NCBI GenBank assembly: GCA_030040955.1
Contig: JASHSH010000088.1
Location: 1-5,068, forward strand
Direction: 5' to 3'
DNA: 5,068 nucleotides
DNA from: Rhodospirillales bacterium
GTDB taxonomy: Bacteria > Pseudomonadota > Alphaproteobacteria > Rhodospirillales > Magnetospirillaceae
Part shown: piece after piece, positions 1 to 5,068 of the stretch
Numbering within the stretch: position 1 is the first letter of the stretch
How the letters are laid out: each line of letters opens with the position of its first letter
Position numbers and translations under genes: made by a program
Notes under the pieces: generated by a model
The model's database searches: none
The model's input: only the letters and a program-made list of their open reading frames with translations
Told to the model about the DNA's origin: nothing

Positions 1-514
1 GGGCGTGCCGTCCGCCGCCGCGCAGTCGCTGGCGCAGGTCCGGCCGCGTCCGGAGCCCGCGGCAGGCGACCGCCCCGAGGCAAGCGCGGCGGCCCAGCCG
101 CGGACCTTCGCCGAATTGGTGGCGCTCGCGGCCGCCCGGCGCGAGGCGTTGCTGGCCGCCCGGCTCGCCAACGATGTCCATCTCGTCCATTACGAAATCG
201 GGCGGATCGAGTTCCGCCCGCGGCCCGAGGCGCCCGGCGACCTCGCGCCTCAACTCATCCGCCTGCTGCGCGAATGGACCGGGCGGCCTTGGGCGGTGAC
301 CATCTCCAACGAGGCGGGACTACCGACCCTGCGCGAGCAGGAGGCCGAACGCGAGGCCCGCTGGCGCGAGGACGCGCTCGCGAATCCGCTGGTCCAGGCG
401 ATCGTCGCCGCCTTTCCCGGCGCGACCATCGGACTGGTGCGCGATCTGGCGGAGACGGGTGATGAAGCAGGCGAGGGCGAGGAGTTCGGCCTGCTCGGCG
501 CGGAGGATGAATGA
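1..514 (+). CDS. dnaX: DNA polymerase III subunit tau/gamma, C-terminal part (5' end outside window)
   Basis: This is the 3' end of the clamp-loader gene. DnaX is the ATPase scaffold that loads the sliding clamp and, in its long tau form, ties the polymerase cores to the helicase. Only the tail is here; the AAA+ domain and any gamma-forming frameshift site lie upstream. The open frame enters from the left edge (first full codon at 2-4), so the GTG at 5 is internal, not a start. An Ala/Pro-rich linker (first 35 or so residues) leads into a compact domain starting near [20 protein letters not shown]. This continues through [32 protein letters not shown] and [16 protein letters not shown], the alphaproteobacterial DnaX C-terminal domain. 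An acidic tail ends in GAEDE. The TGA overlaps the ybaB ATG (ATGA), the usual dnaX-ybaB junction. Identification rests on family recognition plus the downstream ybaB-recR; no search was run. Confidence 0.9.
   Translation, partial: GVPSAAAQSLAQVRPRPEPAAGDRPEASAAAQPRTFAELVALAAARREALLAARLANDVHLVHYEIGRIEFRPRPEAPGDLAPQLIRLLREWTGRPWAVTISNEAGLPTLREQEAEREARWREDALANPLVQAIVAAFPGATIGLVRDLAETGDEAGEGEEFGLLGAEDE
502..506 (+). promoter_or_regulatory. Ribosome binding site of ybaB
   Basis: A perfect GGAGG lies in the last codons of dnaX, four bases before the ATG at 511. It fixes the ybaB start. A competing ATG at 507-509 abuts the GGAGG too closely and is in another frame. Confidence 0.65.
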
Positions 515-834
515 AAAATCTCGGCAATCTGATGAAGCAGGCGCAGCAGATGCAGCAGCGCATGGCCGAGCTGCAAGAGCGTCTGGCCGGGATGGAAGTG
601 ACCGGGGCCTCGGCCGGCGGCGCGGTCCAGGTCGTGGTCAACGGCAAGGGCGAGACGCGGCGGATCAAGCTCGACCCGACGCTGGTCAAGCCCGGCGAGG
701 TGGAGGTGCTCGAGGATCTGATCGTCGCCGCGTGCAACGACGCCAAGGCCAAGGTCGAAGCCACGATGCAGGAGGAGATGCGGAGGCTTACCGGCGGGAT
801 CGACCTGCCGCCCGGCCTCAAGCTGCCTTTCTGA
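511..834 (+). CDS. ybaB: YbaB/EbfC family nucleoid-associated DNA-binding protein
   Basis: This is a small dimeric DNA-binding protein of the YbaB/EbfC family, which coats the nucleoid and is nearly always encoded between dnaX and recR. It has 107 residues, the usual family size. Residues 1-28 form the typical Gln/Met-rich amphipathic helix ([20 protein letters not shown]...). Next comes the beta-strand core, with the conserved [16 protein letters not shown] stretch at about residues 45-60. The helix [24 protein letters not shown] follows, and the tail is PPGLKLPF. The start at 511 is chosen because [12 protein letters not shown] is the classic family N-terminus and GGAGG sits just upstream. 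The start overlaps dnaX by four bases, and the stop shares one base with the recR ATG (TGATG), so the three are probably co-transcribed and translationally coupled. The exact cellular role of this family is not settled. Confidence 0.95.
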   Translation: MKNLGNLMKQAQQMQQRMAELQERLAGMEVTGASAGGAVQVVVNGKGETRRIKLDPTLVKPGEVEVLEDLIVAACNDAKAKVEATMQEEMRRLTGGIDLPPGLKLPF

Positions 835-1427
835 TGGCCGGTTCCGAGATCGAGCGCCTGATCCAGCTGCTTGCCCGCCTGCCCGGGCTGGGACCGCGCT
901 CGGCGCGCCGCGCGGTGCTTGCGCTGTTCAGCCGCCGCGCCGCGCTGTTCGATCCGCTGATGGAGGCGATGGCGCGGGCCGCCGAGTCGGTTCGCGTCTG
1001 CTCGGTGTGCGGCAATATCGACAGTTCCGATCCGTGCGCGATTTGCGCGGACGAGGCCCGCGACGGCGCGCAGATTTGCGTGGTCGAGAACGTTGCCTCG
1101 CTGTGGGCGATGGAGCGGACAGGCGCGTTTCGCGGCCGATACCATGTCCTCGGCGGCCTCCTGTCGGCGCTCGACGGGGTTGGGCCCGACGAGCTCGGCA
1201 TCGAACGCCTGCTGGCGCGGGCCGCTTCCTCGGGCGCGCGCGAAATCATCCTGGCCACGCCGGCGACGGTGGAGGGTCAGACCACCGCCCACTATATCGC
1301 GCAGCGCCTGGCGGGCCGCGGCGTCGCGATCTCCGGGCTGGCCCAGGGCGTCCCGATGGGTGGCGAATTGGACTATCTCGACGACGGAACCATCGGCGCC
1401 GCGCTCGCCGCCCGCCGCGCGCTGTGA
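834..1427 (+). CDS. recR: Recombination mediator protein RecR
   Basis: RecR works with RecO (and RecF) to load RecA onto SSB-coated single-stranded DNA in gap repair. The 197 residues match the normal family length. Visible parts in order are an N-terminal helix-hairpin-helix ([12 protein letters not shown], residues 16-27) and a complete four-cysteine zinc finger (C56, C59, C68, C71). A Toprim domain then opens at ICVVEN (E85) and continues through [37 protein letters not shown] and the C-terminal [24 protein letters not shown] complete it. The frame is open well upstream, but the ATG at 834 is taken because [20 protein letters not shown] is the family N-terminus. That ATG shares one base with the ybaB TGA and has no Shine-Dalgarno of its own, so translation probably depends on ribosomes finishing ybaB. 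No key residue appears to be missing. Confidence 0.96.
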   Translation: MAGSEIERLIQLLARLPGLGPRSARRAVLALFSRRAALFDPLMEAMARAAESVRVCSVCGNIDSSDPCAICADEARDGAQICVVENVASLWAMERTGAFRGRYHVLGGLLSALDGVGPDELGIERLLARAASSGAREIILATPATVEGQTTAHYIAQRLAGRGVAISGLAQGVPMGGELDYLDDGTIGAALAARRAL

Positions 1428-1437
1428 TCCGTCACAG
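1422..1437. repeat. Perfect 6-bp inverted repeat over the recR stop codon
   Basis: CTGTGA and TCACAG flank the four bases TCCG, with the recR TGA inside the left arm. A TTT follows directly, then GC-rich sequence. It could be a weak terminator for dnaX-ybaB-recR; the stem is short and the U-run is only three. It could also be a regulator-binding site, because its centre (1429.5) lies about 40 bases before the predicted start of the lipoprotein transcript, where class II activators bind. The arms resemble CRP half-sites (TGTGA/TCACA), but the spacer is four bases instead of the six CRP needs. Confidence 0.45.
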
Positions 1438-1454
1438 TTTCGCCGCCTTTGGCG

Positions 1455-1463
1455 TGCTATAAT
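1455..1463 (+). promoter_or_regulatory. Extended -10 promoter of the lipoprotein gene (leaderless start predicted)
   Basis: TGCTATAAT is a perfect extended -10 element (TG-N-TATAAT). There is no good TTGACA at 16-18 bases upstream (CAGTTT at most), which an extended -10 can offset. The best start purine, seven bases past the TATAAT, is A1470, the first base of the ATG. No Shine-Dalgarno lies between promoter and ATG. The sequence is strikingly AT-rich for this window. Confidence 0.65.
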
Positions 1464-1469
1464 ACATCC

Positions 1470-2060
1470 ATGAAACGTATTTTAATTTCGGTGGCGCTTC
1501 TTCTGCTCGGCGGATGCGGGCCGATGCTGATCGACGCCGAGGTGACGCGCTATCACGATCCGGAAGCGCTGGCCGCCGGGCACAGCTTCACCATCGCGCC
1601 CGTCGGCGAGCAGGTGGGCTCGCTCGAGTTCCAACATTTCGCCGAGCAAGTGGCGACCGCCCTGCAAGCCAGCGGTCTGCACGCGATCCCGCCAGACGGC
1701 GGCCAAGCCGATCTGGTCGTGCATATCCGCTATGGCGGAAGCGGCGTGCGCACCGAGGTCGACACGTTCGGCAATCCGGACGTCAATCCGTACACCTGGT
1801 ATTGGGGACCGGACGGTCAATTCGTTCCCAACGAGCGCGTGTTCATCTATCCGATGTACGGGCACTATCTCGAGGTCGACCTGCTCGACGCGGCCGCGTT
1901 GCACGCCGGCAAGACCAAGATGGTGTTCCAGGGCCGTTCGGCCGAGGAAAGCGATTCGCACGACATCAATCCGGTGTTCCCGATCCTGGTGAAGGTGCTG
2001 TTCGCCGACTTTCCCGGCGCCAACGGACAAACCGAGCATCTGCGCGTGCCCGTTTCCTGA
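1470..2060 (+). CDS. DUF4136-type lipoprotein, function unknown
   Basis: This is a predicted 196-residue exported lipoprotein. Its N-terminus is a clear type II signal peptide: K2-R3, a hydrophobic run ILISVALLLL, then the lipobox LGGC with C16 as the lipidated cysteine. Residue +2 is Gly, not Asp, so sorting to the outer membrane is expected. The mature part (VTRYHDPEALAAGHSFTIAP, GSLEFQHFAEQVATALQASG, ADLVVHIRYG) resembles the DUF4136 family, which has no known function. The middle is rich in aromatics (NPYTWYWGP, VFIYPMYGHYLEVDLLD). The frame is open from a TTG at 1449, but the ATG at 1470 is chosen because it puts charged residues right before the hydrophobic run, and the earlier codons lie inside the promoter. 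It has its own promoter and sits between two housekeeping operons without clear functional ties to either. The lipoprotein call is firm; the DUF4136 assignment is from memory of the pattern. Confidence 0.8.
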   Translation: MKRILISVALLLLGGCGPMLIDAEVTRYHDPEALAAGHSFTIAPVGEQVGSLEFQHFAEQVATALQASGLHAIPPDGGQADLVVHIRYGGSGVRTEVDTFGNPDVNPYTWYWGPDGQFVPNERVFIYPMYGHYLEVDLLDAAALHAGKTKMVFQGRSAEESDSHDINPVFPILVKVLFADFPGANGQTEHLRVPVS

Positions 2061-2104
2061 GGTCCGCAAGCGTCCAACCGCCCACGATTCCCGCGCTGCG
2101 GCGC

Positions 2105-2133
2105 TTGACCGATGCCGCGCCGCCGCTTATTTC
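2105..2133 (+). promoter_or_regulatory. Candidate promoter of def-fmt-truA
   Basis: TTGACC (2105-2110, five of six to the -35 consensus and a full CTTGAC with the preceding C) is followed after 17 bases by TATTTC (2128-2133, three of six to the -10). Start of transcription would fall near 2140, about 20 bases before the def ATG. This is the best candidate in the 100-bp gap before def, but the -10 is weak, and read-through from the lipoprotein gene is not excluded. Confidence 0.4.
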
Positions 2134-2141
2134 AGCGGCGG
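2120..2141. repeat. 8-bp perfect inverted repeat across the def -10 region
   Basis: CCGCCGCT and AGCGGCGG flank the six bases TATTTC, which are the proposed -10 hexamer. As DNA this is a dyad centred on the promoter and could be an operator. If transcription comes from further upstream it would be a leader hairpin about 20 bases before the def ATG. No U-run follows on either strand, so it does not look like an intrinsic terminator. GC-rich inverted repeats also arise easily by chance in such DNA. Confidence 0.4.
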
Positions 2142-2160
2142 AACCCGGAATCGAGCGCCC

Positions 2161-2682
2161 ATGGCCCTGCTTCCCATCATCGTCGCCCCCGATCCGCGCC
2201 TGAAGCTGCGTTCGCGCCCGGTCGGCAAGGTCGACCGCGCCACGCGCAAGCTGATGGACGACCTGCTGGAGACCATGTACGCGGCCCCGGGCGTCGGTCT
2301 CTCGGCCCCGCAGGTGGGTGTGGCCAAGCGCGTGCTCGTCGTCGACGTGGTCAAGGAGGGCGAGGCGCCCCAACCGCTGCGCATGGCCGATCCCGAGCTG
2401 GTCTGGGTCTCCGACGACGACCGCAGCTACGAGGAAGGCTGCCTGTCGGTGCCGGAGCACTATGCCGAGGTCACCCGGCCGGCGCGCGTCCGTGTGCGCT
2501 ATCTGGACGAAGAGAGCGAAATCCGCGAGCGCGAGCTCGACGGGCTGCTCGCCACCGTGGTCCAGCACGAGATGGACCATCTCGACGGCATCCTGTTCAT
2601 CGACCATCTGACCAGCCTCAAGCGCAACATGATCCTGCGCAAGCTGGCCAAGGCGCGACGGACGGCGGAAGTCGAGACGTGA
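2161..2682 (+). CDS. def: Peptide deformylase
   Basis: This metalloenzyme (usually Fe2+ or Zn2+) removes the N-formyl group from new polypeptides at the ribosome exit, before methionine aminopeptidase acts. It has 173 residues, normal for a type 1 deformylase. All three signature motifs are intact: motif 1 GVGLSAPQVG (44-53), motif 2 EEGCLSVPE (91-99) with metal ligand C94, and motif 3 QHEMDHLDG (135-143) with ligands H136 and H140 and catalytic E137. The ATG at 2161 gives the standard N-terminus MALLPIIVAPDPRLK; only a weak GGAA lies ten bases upstream. The def TGA overlaps the fmt GTG by four bases (GTGA), the classic def-fmt pairing, so the enzymes adding and removing the formyl group are made together. 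It probably heads the def-fmt-truA operon. Confidence 0.97.
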   Translation: MALLPIIVAPDPRLKLRSRPVGKVDRATRKLMDDLLETMYAAPGVGLSAPQVGVAKRVLVVDVVKEGEAPQPLRMADPELVWVSDDDRSYEEGCLSVPEHYAEVTRPARVRVRYLDEESEIRERELDGLLATVVQHEMDHLDGILFIDHLTSLKRNMILRKLAKARRTAEVET

Positions 2683-3617
2683 GCCTGCGCGTCGTCTTCA
2701 TGGGCACCGCGGAATTCGCGGTACCGGTGCTCGGCGCGCTGCGGCAGGCCAATCACGAGATCCTGCGCGTCTATACGAGGCCGCCCAAGCCCGCCGGCCG
2801 CGGGCAGAAGGACCAGATTTCGCCGGTCCATCAGGCGGCGCTCGCCCAAGGCCTTGCCGTCGCCACGCCGGCCAGCCTGAAGACGCCGGCCGACCAGGCG
2901 GCGTTCCAGGCGCTCGGCGCCGACCTCGCGGTGGTGGTCGCCTATGGCCAAATTCTGCCCAAGCCGATCCTGGACGCGCCGGCGAAGGGCTGCATCAACG
3001 TCCATGCCTCCCTGCTGCCGCGCTGGCGGGGCGCCGCGCCGATCCCGCGCGCGATCCTGGCCGGCGACCGCGAGACCGGCGTGACCATCATCCGGCTCGA
3101 CGAGGGCATCGACACCGGCCCCATCCTGCTGCGCGAAGCGGTGCCGATCGAGTTCGAGACCAACGCCGGCGATTTGCGCAACCAGCTCTCGCAGCTCGGC
3201 GCCGCGCTGGCGTTGCGGGCGATCGCCGGAATCGAGCGTGGCGAGATCGCGCCCGCGCCGCAGTCGCGCGACGGCGTGACCTACGCCGCCAAGCTGGGCA
3301 AAGACGAGGGAAGGCTCGACTGGAACCGCTCCGCCGAGGAGCTGGAGCTGCGGGTGCGCGCCTTCGCGCCCGAGCCCGGCGCCTGGTTCAGCAAGGACGG
3401 CGAGCGGATCAAGGTGCTCGCCGCCCGGTTCGAGGACTGGGACGGCTCGCCCAAGGTGGGCAAGGCGCCGGGCACCCTGGTCGACGACCGGTTGCTGGTG
3501 ATCTGCGGACGCGGACATCTCCGCCTGTTGCGGCTGCAGCGGGCAAGCCGGTCCGCGCTGCCGGCCGCCGAGTTCCTGCGCGGCCACCCGCTCCCGTCCG
3601 GCAAACGCCTGGCCTGA
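2679..3617 (+). CDS. fmt: Methionyl-tRNA formyltransferase
   Basis: Fmt transfers a formyl group from 10-formyl-tetrahydrofolate to Met-tRNA(fMet), marking it for initiation. It has 312 residues, the usual length. The N-terminal Rossmann domain opens with RVVFMGTAEFAVPVL, and the tRNA-contacting loop is at RPPKPAGRGQK (34-44). The catalytic centre is intact: N107 and H109 in INVHASLLPRWRGAAPI and D145 in DEGIDTGPIL, each one residue offset from E. coli N106, H108 and D144. The C-terminal OB-like domain (about 205-312) includes VTYAAKLGKDEGRLDW. One small variation is GAAPIPRAIL, where many homologues have GAAPIQ. The GTG at 2679 is chosen because the next ATG (2700) would remove the first beta strand. 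The SD-like CGGAAG (2666-2671) lies seven bases before the GTG, inside def. Confidence 0.97.
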   Translation: MSLRVVFMGTAEFAVPVLGALRQANHEILRVYTRPPKPAGRGQKDQISPVHQAALAQGLAVATPASLKTPADQAAFQALGADLAVVVAYGQILPKPILDAPAKGCINVHASLLPRWRGAAPIPRAILAGDRETGVTIIRLDEGIDTGPILLREAVPIEFETNAGDLRNQLSQLGAALALRAIAGIERGEIAPAPQSRDGVTYAAKLGKDEGRLDWNRSAEELELRVRAFAPEPGAWFSKDGERIKVLAARFEDWDGSPKVGKAPGTLVDDRLLVICGRGHLRLLRLQRASRSALPAAEFLRGHPLPSGKRLA

Positions 3618-3619
3618 CG

Positions 3620-4366
3620 GTGACCCGTTTCAAGCTCGTCGTCGAGTACGACGGGACGGGCCTCGTCGGCTGGCAGAGGCAGGACAACGGGCCTTCGGTC
3701 CAGGCCTTTCTCGAAGCCGCGGCCGGGCGGCTGGCCGGCCATCCGGTCGAGGCGGTCGCGGCCGGGCGAACCGATGCCGGCGTGCACGCGCTCGGCCAGG
3801 TCGCCCATATGGACTTGGCGAAGGAGCTTTCGGCCGACGCCGTGCGCGACGGGCTGAACTTCTGGCTGCACGATGGCGGCTGCTTCGCCGTCGCCGTGCG
3901 GTCGGCGGAGACCGCGCCGGCGGATTTCCACGCCCGCTTCTCGGCGGTGGGGAGGCGCTACCTGTATCGTATCCTCAATCGCCGCGCGCCCCCGGTGCTC
4001 GAGCGTGACCGGGTATGGTGGGTGCCGCACCCGCTCGACGGCGAGGTGATGGCCGGAGCGGCCGGGCTGCTCGTCGGCCGGCACGACTTCTCGACCTTCC
4101 GCGCCGCCGACTGCCAGGCGGCGAGCCCCGTGAAGACGCTCGACGAATTCGCGGTGACGCCGGCCGGCGACGAACTGCGCGTGTCGGCCTATGCGCGCTC
4201 GTTCCTGCACCACCAGGTGCGCAACATGGTGGGCAGCCTGAAGCTGGTGGGAGAGGGGCGCTGGTCGGCGGCCGACCTCGCCCAGGCGCTGGAGGCGCGC
4301 GACCGCACCAAGGGCGGCCCGACCGCGCCCGCGGGCGGCCTCTGCCTGATGGAGGTCGCGTACTGA
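3620..4366 (+). CDS. truA: tRNA pseudouridine(38-40) synthase TruA
   Basis: TruA converts uridines 38, 39 and 40 in the anticodon arm of many tRNAs to pseudouridine, which stabilises decoding. It has 248 residues, a typical length. The N-terminus FKLVVEYDGTGLVGWQRQ is diagnostic. The catalytic aspartate is D52 in AAGRTDAGVHALGQVAH, and the conserved active-site tyrosine is Y116 in RRYLYRI. The second half shows HDFSTFRA, SFLHHQVRNMVGSLKLVG and the closing GGPTAPAGGLCLMEV. The GTG start at 3620 lies two bases after the fmt TGA. No ATG exists close to the right place, and no strong Shine-Dalgarno is visible, so translational coupling to fmt is likely. It ends def-fmt-truA in this window and converges on recA. 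No defects seen. Confidence 0.97.
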   Translation: MTRFKLVVEYDGTGLVGWQRQDNGPSVQAFLEAAAGRLAGHPVEAVAAGRTDAGVHALGQVAHMDLAKELSADAVRDGLNFWLHDGGCFAVAVRSAETAPADFHARFSAVGRRYLYRILNRRAPPVLERDRVWWVPHPLDGEVMAGAAGLLVGRHDFSTFRAADCQAASPVKTLDEFAVTPAGDELRVSAYARSFLHHQVRNMVGSLKLVGEGRWSAADLAQALEARDRTKGGPTAPAGGLCLMEVAY

Positions 4367-4370
4367 GGCG

Positions 4371-4408
4371 CCTAGAGTCTGTTGCCCCGAGGTGAAGCGG
4401 ACTCTAGG
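4371..4408. repeat. Palindromic hairpin 1 after truA (CCTAGAGTC/GACTCTAGG)
   Basis: The arms CCTAGAGTC (4371-4379) and GACTCTAGG (4400-4408) are perfect nine-base complements starting five bases after the truA stop. On the RNA level the stem extends inward through a G-U, G-C, U-G and A-U pair (4380-4383 with 4396-4399), leaving a 12-base loop. It contains two CTAG tetramers, rare in bacterial DNA. No U-tract follows, so it is an incomplete terminator at best. It abuts the next palindrome. Confidence 0.8.
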
Positions 4409-4464
4409 TCCGCGCGAGGCGGCCAACGCATCCGCGTTGGCCTCGCTCAAACGCCGCGCGGGCC
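4407..4464. repeat. Nested palindromic hairpin 2 between truA and recA
   Basis: The inner arms GGCCAACGC (4421-4429) and GCGTTGGCC (4434-4442) are perfect nine-base complements around the tetraloop ATCC. In an alternative register, GCGAGG (4414-4419) pairs with CCTCGC (4441-4446) with a three-base bulge. An outer stem pairs GGTCCGCGCG (4407-4416) with CGCGCGGGCC (4455-4464), ten base pairs with one G-U. The outer stem shares two bases with the right arm of hairpin 1, so the two structures may compete. No U-run follows. Confidence 0.75.
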
Positions 4465-4468
4465 TGTC

Positions 4469-4494
4469 GCCGATTCCACCAAGGCGGAATCGGC
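4469..4494. repeat. Palindromic hairpin 3 just after the recA stop (GCCGATTCC/GGAATCGGC)
   Basis: The arms GCCGATTCC (4469-4477) and GGAATCGGC (4486-4494) are perfect nine-base complements with an eight-base loop. On the recA strand the stem begins two bases past the TAG stop, so it could stabilise the recA mRNA 3' end or help termination. There is no U-tract on either strand. Confidence 0.8.
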
Positions 4495-4495
4495 T

Positions 4496-5068
4496 CTAAT
4501 CCTCGACGGCGGCGCCGTCGAGATCGCCCGGAGCGCCGGCGAGCACGTCCGAAATCATGCCCGCGTTCTGGCGGATCGCGGTCTCGATCGCGGCGGCCAC
4601 ATCCGCGTGGTCGCGCAGGAACTGCTTGGCGCTCTCGCGGCCCTGGCCGATGCGCTGCGAATTGTAGGAGAACCAGGCGCCGGACTTCTCGACCACGCCG
4701 CCCTTGACGCCGAGATCGATCAGCTCGCCCGTCTTCGACACGCCCTCGCCGTACATGATGTCGAACTCGACCACCTTGAAGGGCGGCGCGAGCTTGTTCT
4801 TCACCACCTTGACGCGGGTCTGGTTGCCGACCACCTCGTCGCGCTCCTTGATCGCGCCGATGCGGCGGATCTCCAGGCGCACCGAGGCGTAAAACTTGAG
4901 CGCATTGCCGCCCGCCGTGGTCTCCGGATTGCCGAACATCACGCCGATCTTCATGCGGATCTGGTTGATGAAGATCACCATGCATTTCGAGCGTGCCACG
5001 GTCGAGGTAAGCTTGCGCAAGGCCTGGCTCATCAGGCGGGCCTGGAGGCCGACATGGGTATCGCCCAT
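4496..5068 (-). CDS. recA: Recombinase RecA, C-terminal 190 residues (5' end outside window)
   Basis: RecA forms ATP-dependent filaments on single-stranded DNA, drives strand exchange, and triggers LexA self-cleavage in the SOS response. The frame runs off the right edge; the Met encoded at the edge ([19 protein letters not shown]) is internal, equivalent to about residue 164 of E. coli RecA. The Walker A loop, start codon and any LexA box are therefore outside. Visible are the Walker B-like strand VIFINQIR (31-38), loop L2 ([20 protein letters not shown]), the RecA signature ALKFYASVR (56-64), RVKVVKNK, and the C-terminal domain with [14 protein letters not shown]. The mildly acidic tail ends [10 protein letters not shown], in the region that varies most between species. 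It ends in TAG, whereas all seven other genes here end in TGA, and that TAG belongs to a motif repeated in the neighbouring palindromes. Its product acts in the same repair route as RecR. Confidence 0.98.
   Translation of the reverse strand: MGDTHVGLQARLMSQALRKLTSTVARSKCMVIFINQIRMKIGVMFGNPETTAGGNALKFYASVRLEIRRIGAIKERDEVVGNQTRVKVVKNKLAPPFKVVEFDIMYGEGVSKTGELIDLGVKGGVVEKSGAWFSYNSQRIGQGRESAKQFLRDHADVAAAIETAIRQNAGMISDVLAGAPGDLDGAAVED

Noticed and set aside
460..543. A 14-base direct repeat, TGATGAAGCAGGCG at 460-473 and 530-543, across the dnaX-ybaB junction
   Set aside because: The copies are read in different frames (GDEAG in DnaX, LMKQA in YbaB) and flanks do not match; most likely chance between Gln/Ala/Glu-rich codons.
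459..833. The open frame upstream of recR from 459 as an N-terminal extension of RecR
   Set aside because: RecR families start at about the ATG at 834; the upstream part is out-of-frame translation of ybaB.
255..1292. A 345-residue open frame on the minus strand across dnaX, ybaB and recR
   Set aside because: It is a GC-bias shadow of three well-identified genes; the translation is Arg/Ala/Pro-rich with no recognisable domain.
1449..1469. TTG at 1449 as an upstream start for the lipoprotein
   Set aside because: It would add MACYNTS before the signal peptide and lies within the perfect extended -10 promoter; the ATG at 1470 gives a normal lipoprotein N-terminus.
2061..2110. Possible terminator after the lipoprotein gene: CAAGCG (2067-2072) with CGCTTG (2102-2107), plus GGT/ACC after a bulge
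   Set aside because: The loop is about 29 bases, no U-run follows, and the right arm overlaps the likely def -35, so chance pairing is as likely.
2499..3587. A 362-residue minus-strand open frame opposite def and fmt
   Set aside because: It is antisense to intact genes with diagnostic motifs and has low-complexity composition and no family features.
4421..4442. Possible integron attC-like site in the GGCCAACGC/GCGTTGGCC hairpin
   Set aside because: GTTGGCC does not fit the GTTRRRY core and no bulged extrahelical bases or cassette genes are present.
3281..4450. A 389-residue minus-strand open frame opposite fmt and truA
   Set aside because: Same antisense shadow effect; it also runs through the palindrome cluster.
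4404..4985. A 193-residue second minus-strand frame overlapping recA
   Set aside because: RecA is unmistakable in the other frame; this one is Arg-rich out-of-frame translation.

Overview
This is an ordinary-looking chromosomal stretch of a GC-rich (about two-thirds G+C by eye) alphaproteobacterium. Three things point there: the gene order dnaX-ybaB-recR and def-fmt-truA, the alphaproteobacterial type of DnaX (tau) C-terminal domain, and the RecA sequence. I cannot name the genus; a Rhodospirillales-like lineage is a guess. Seven of the eight genes are recognisable housekeeping genes, and their strong GC bias creates long antisense shadow frames that are not genes.

Layout. 1-1427 (+) is the end of a replication/repair operon: the 3' end of dnaX (clamp-loader tau/gamma), ybaB (nucleoid-associated protein) and recR (recombination mediator), joined by an ATGA overlap and a TGATG overlap. 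1470-2060 (+) is an outer-membrane-type lipoprotein of the DUF4136 kind. It has its own perfect extended -10 promoter, placed so that the transcript should begin at the A of the start codon (a leaderless mRNA). 2161-4366 (+) is a translation and tRNA-modification operon: def (peptide deformylase), fmt (Met-tRNA formyltransferase) and truA (tRNA pseudouridine synthase). fmt and truA both start with GTG and are packed against the gene before. def and fmt form a matched pair, since Fmt adds the formyl group to initiator Met-tRNA and Def removes it from the finished chain. 4496-5068 (-) is the 3' part of recA, convergent with truA.

The 129 bp between truA and recA is almost entirely inverted repeats: three adjacent hairpins, one with an additional outer stem, and no U-tract. 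The motif YTAGAGYC occurs three times there, and the TAG inside one copy is the recA stop codon. Every other gene in the window stops with TGA. This looks like a small palindromic element rather than a simple terminator.

I see no defence system, mobile-element gene, CRISPR array, tRNA/rRNA or new multi-gene system. The points most worth a second look are the palindrome cluster with its recA stop codon, the predicted leaderless lipoprotein mRNA with a 16-bp dyad near -40, and the dyad lying across the likely def promoter.
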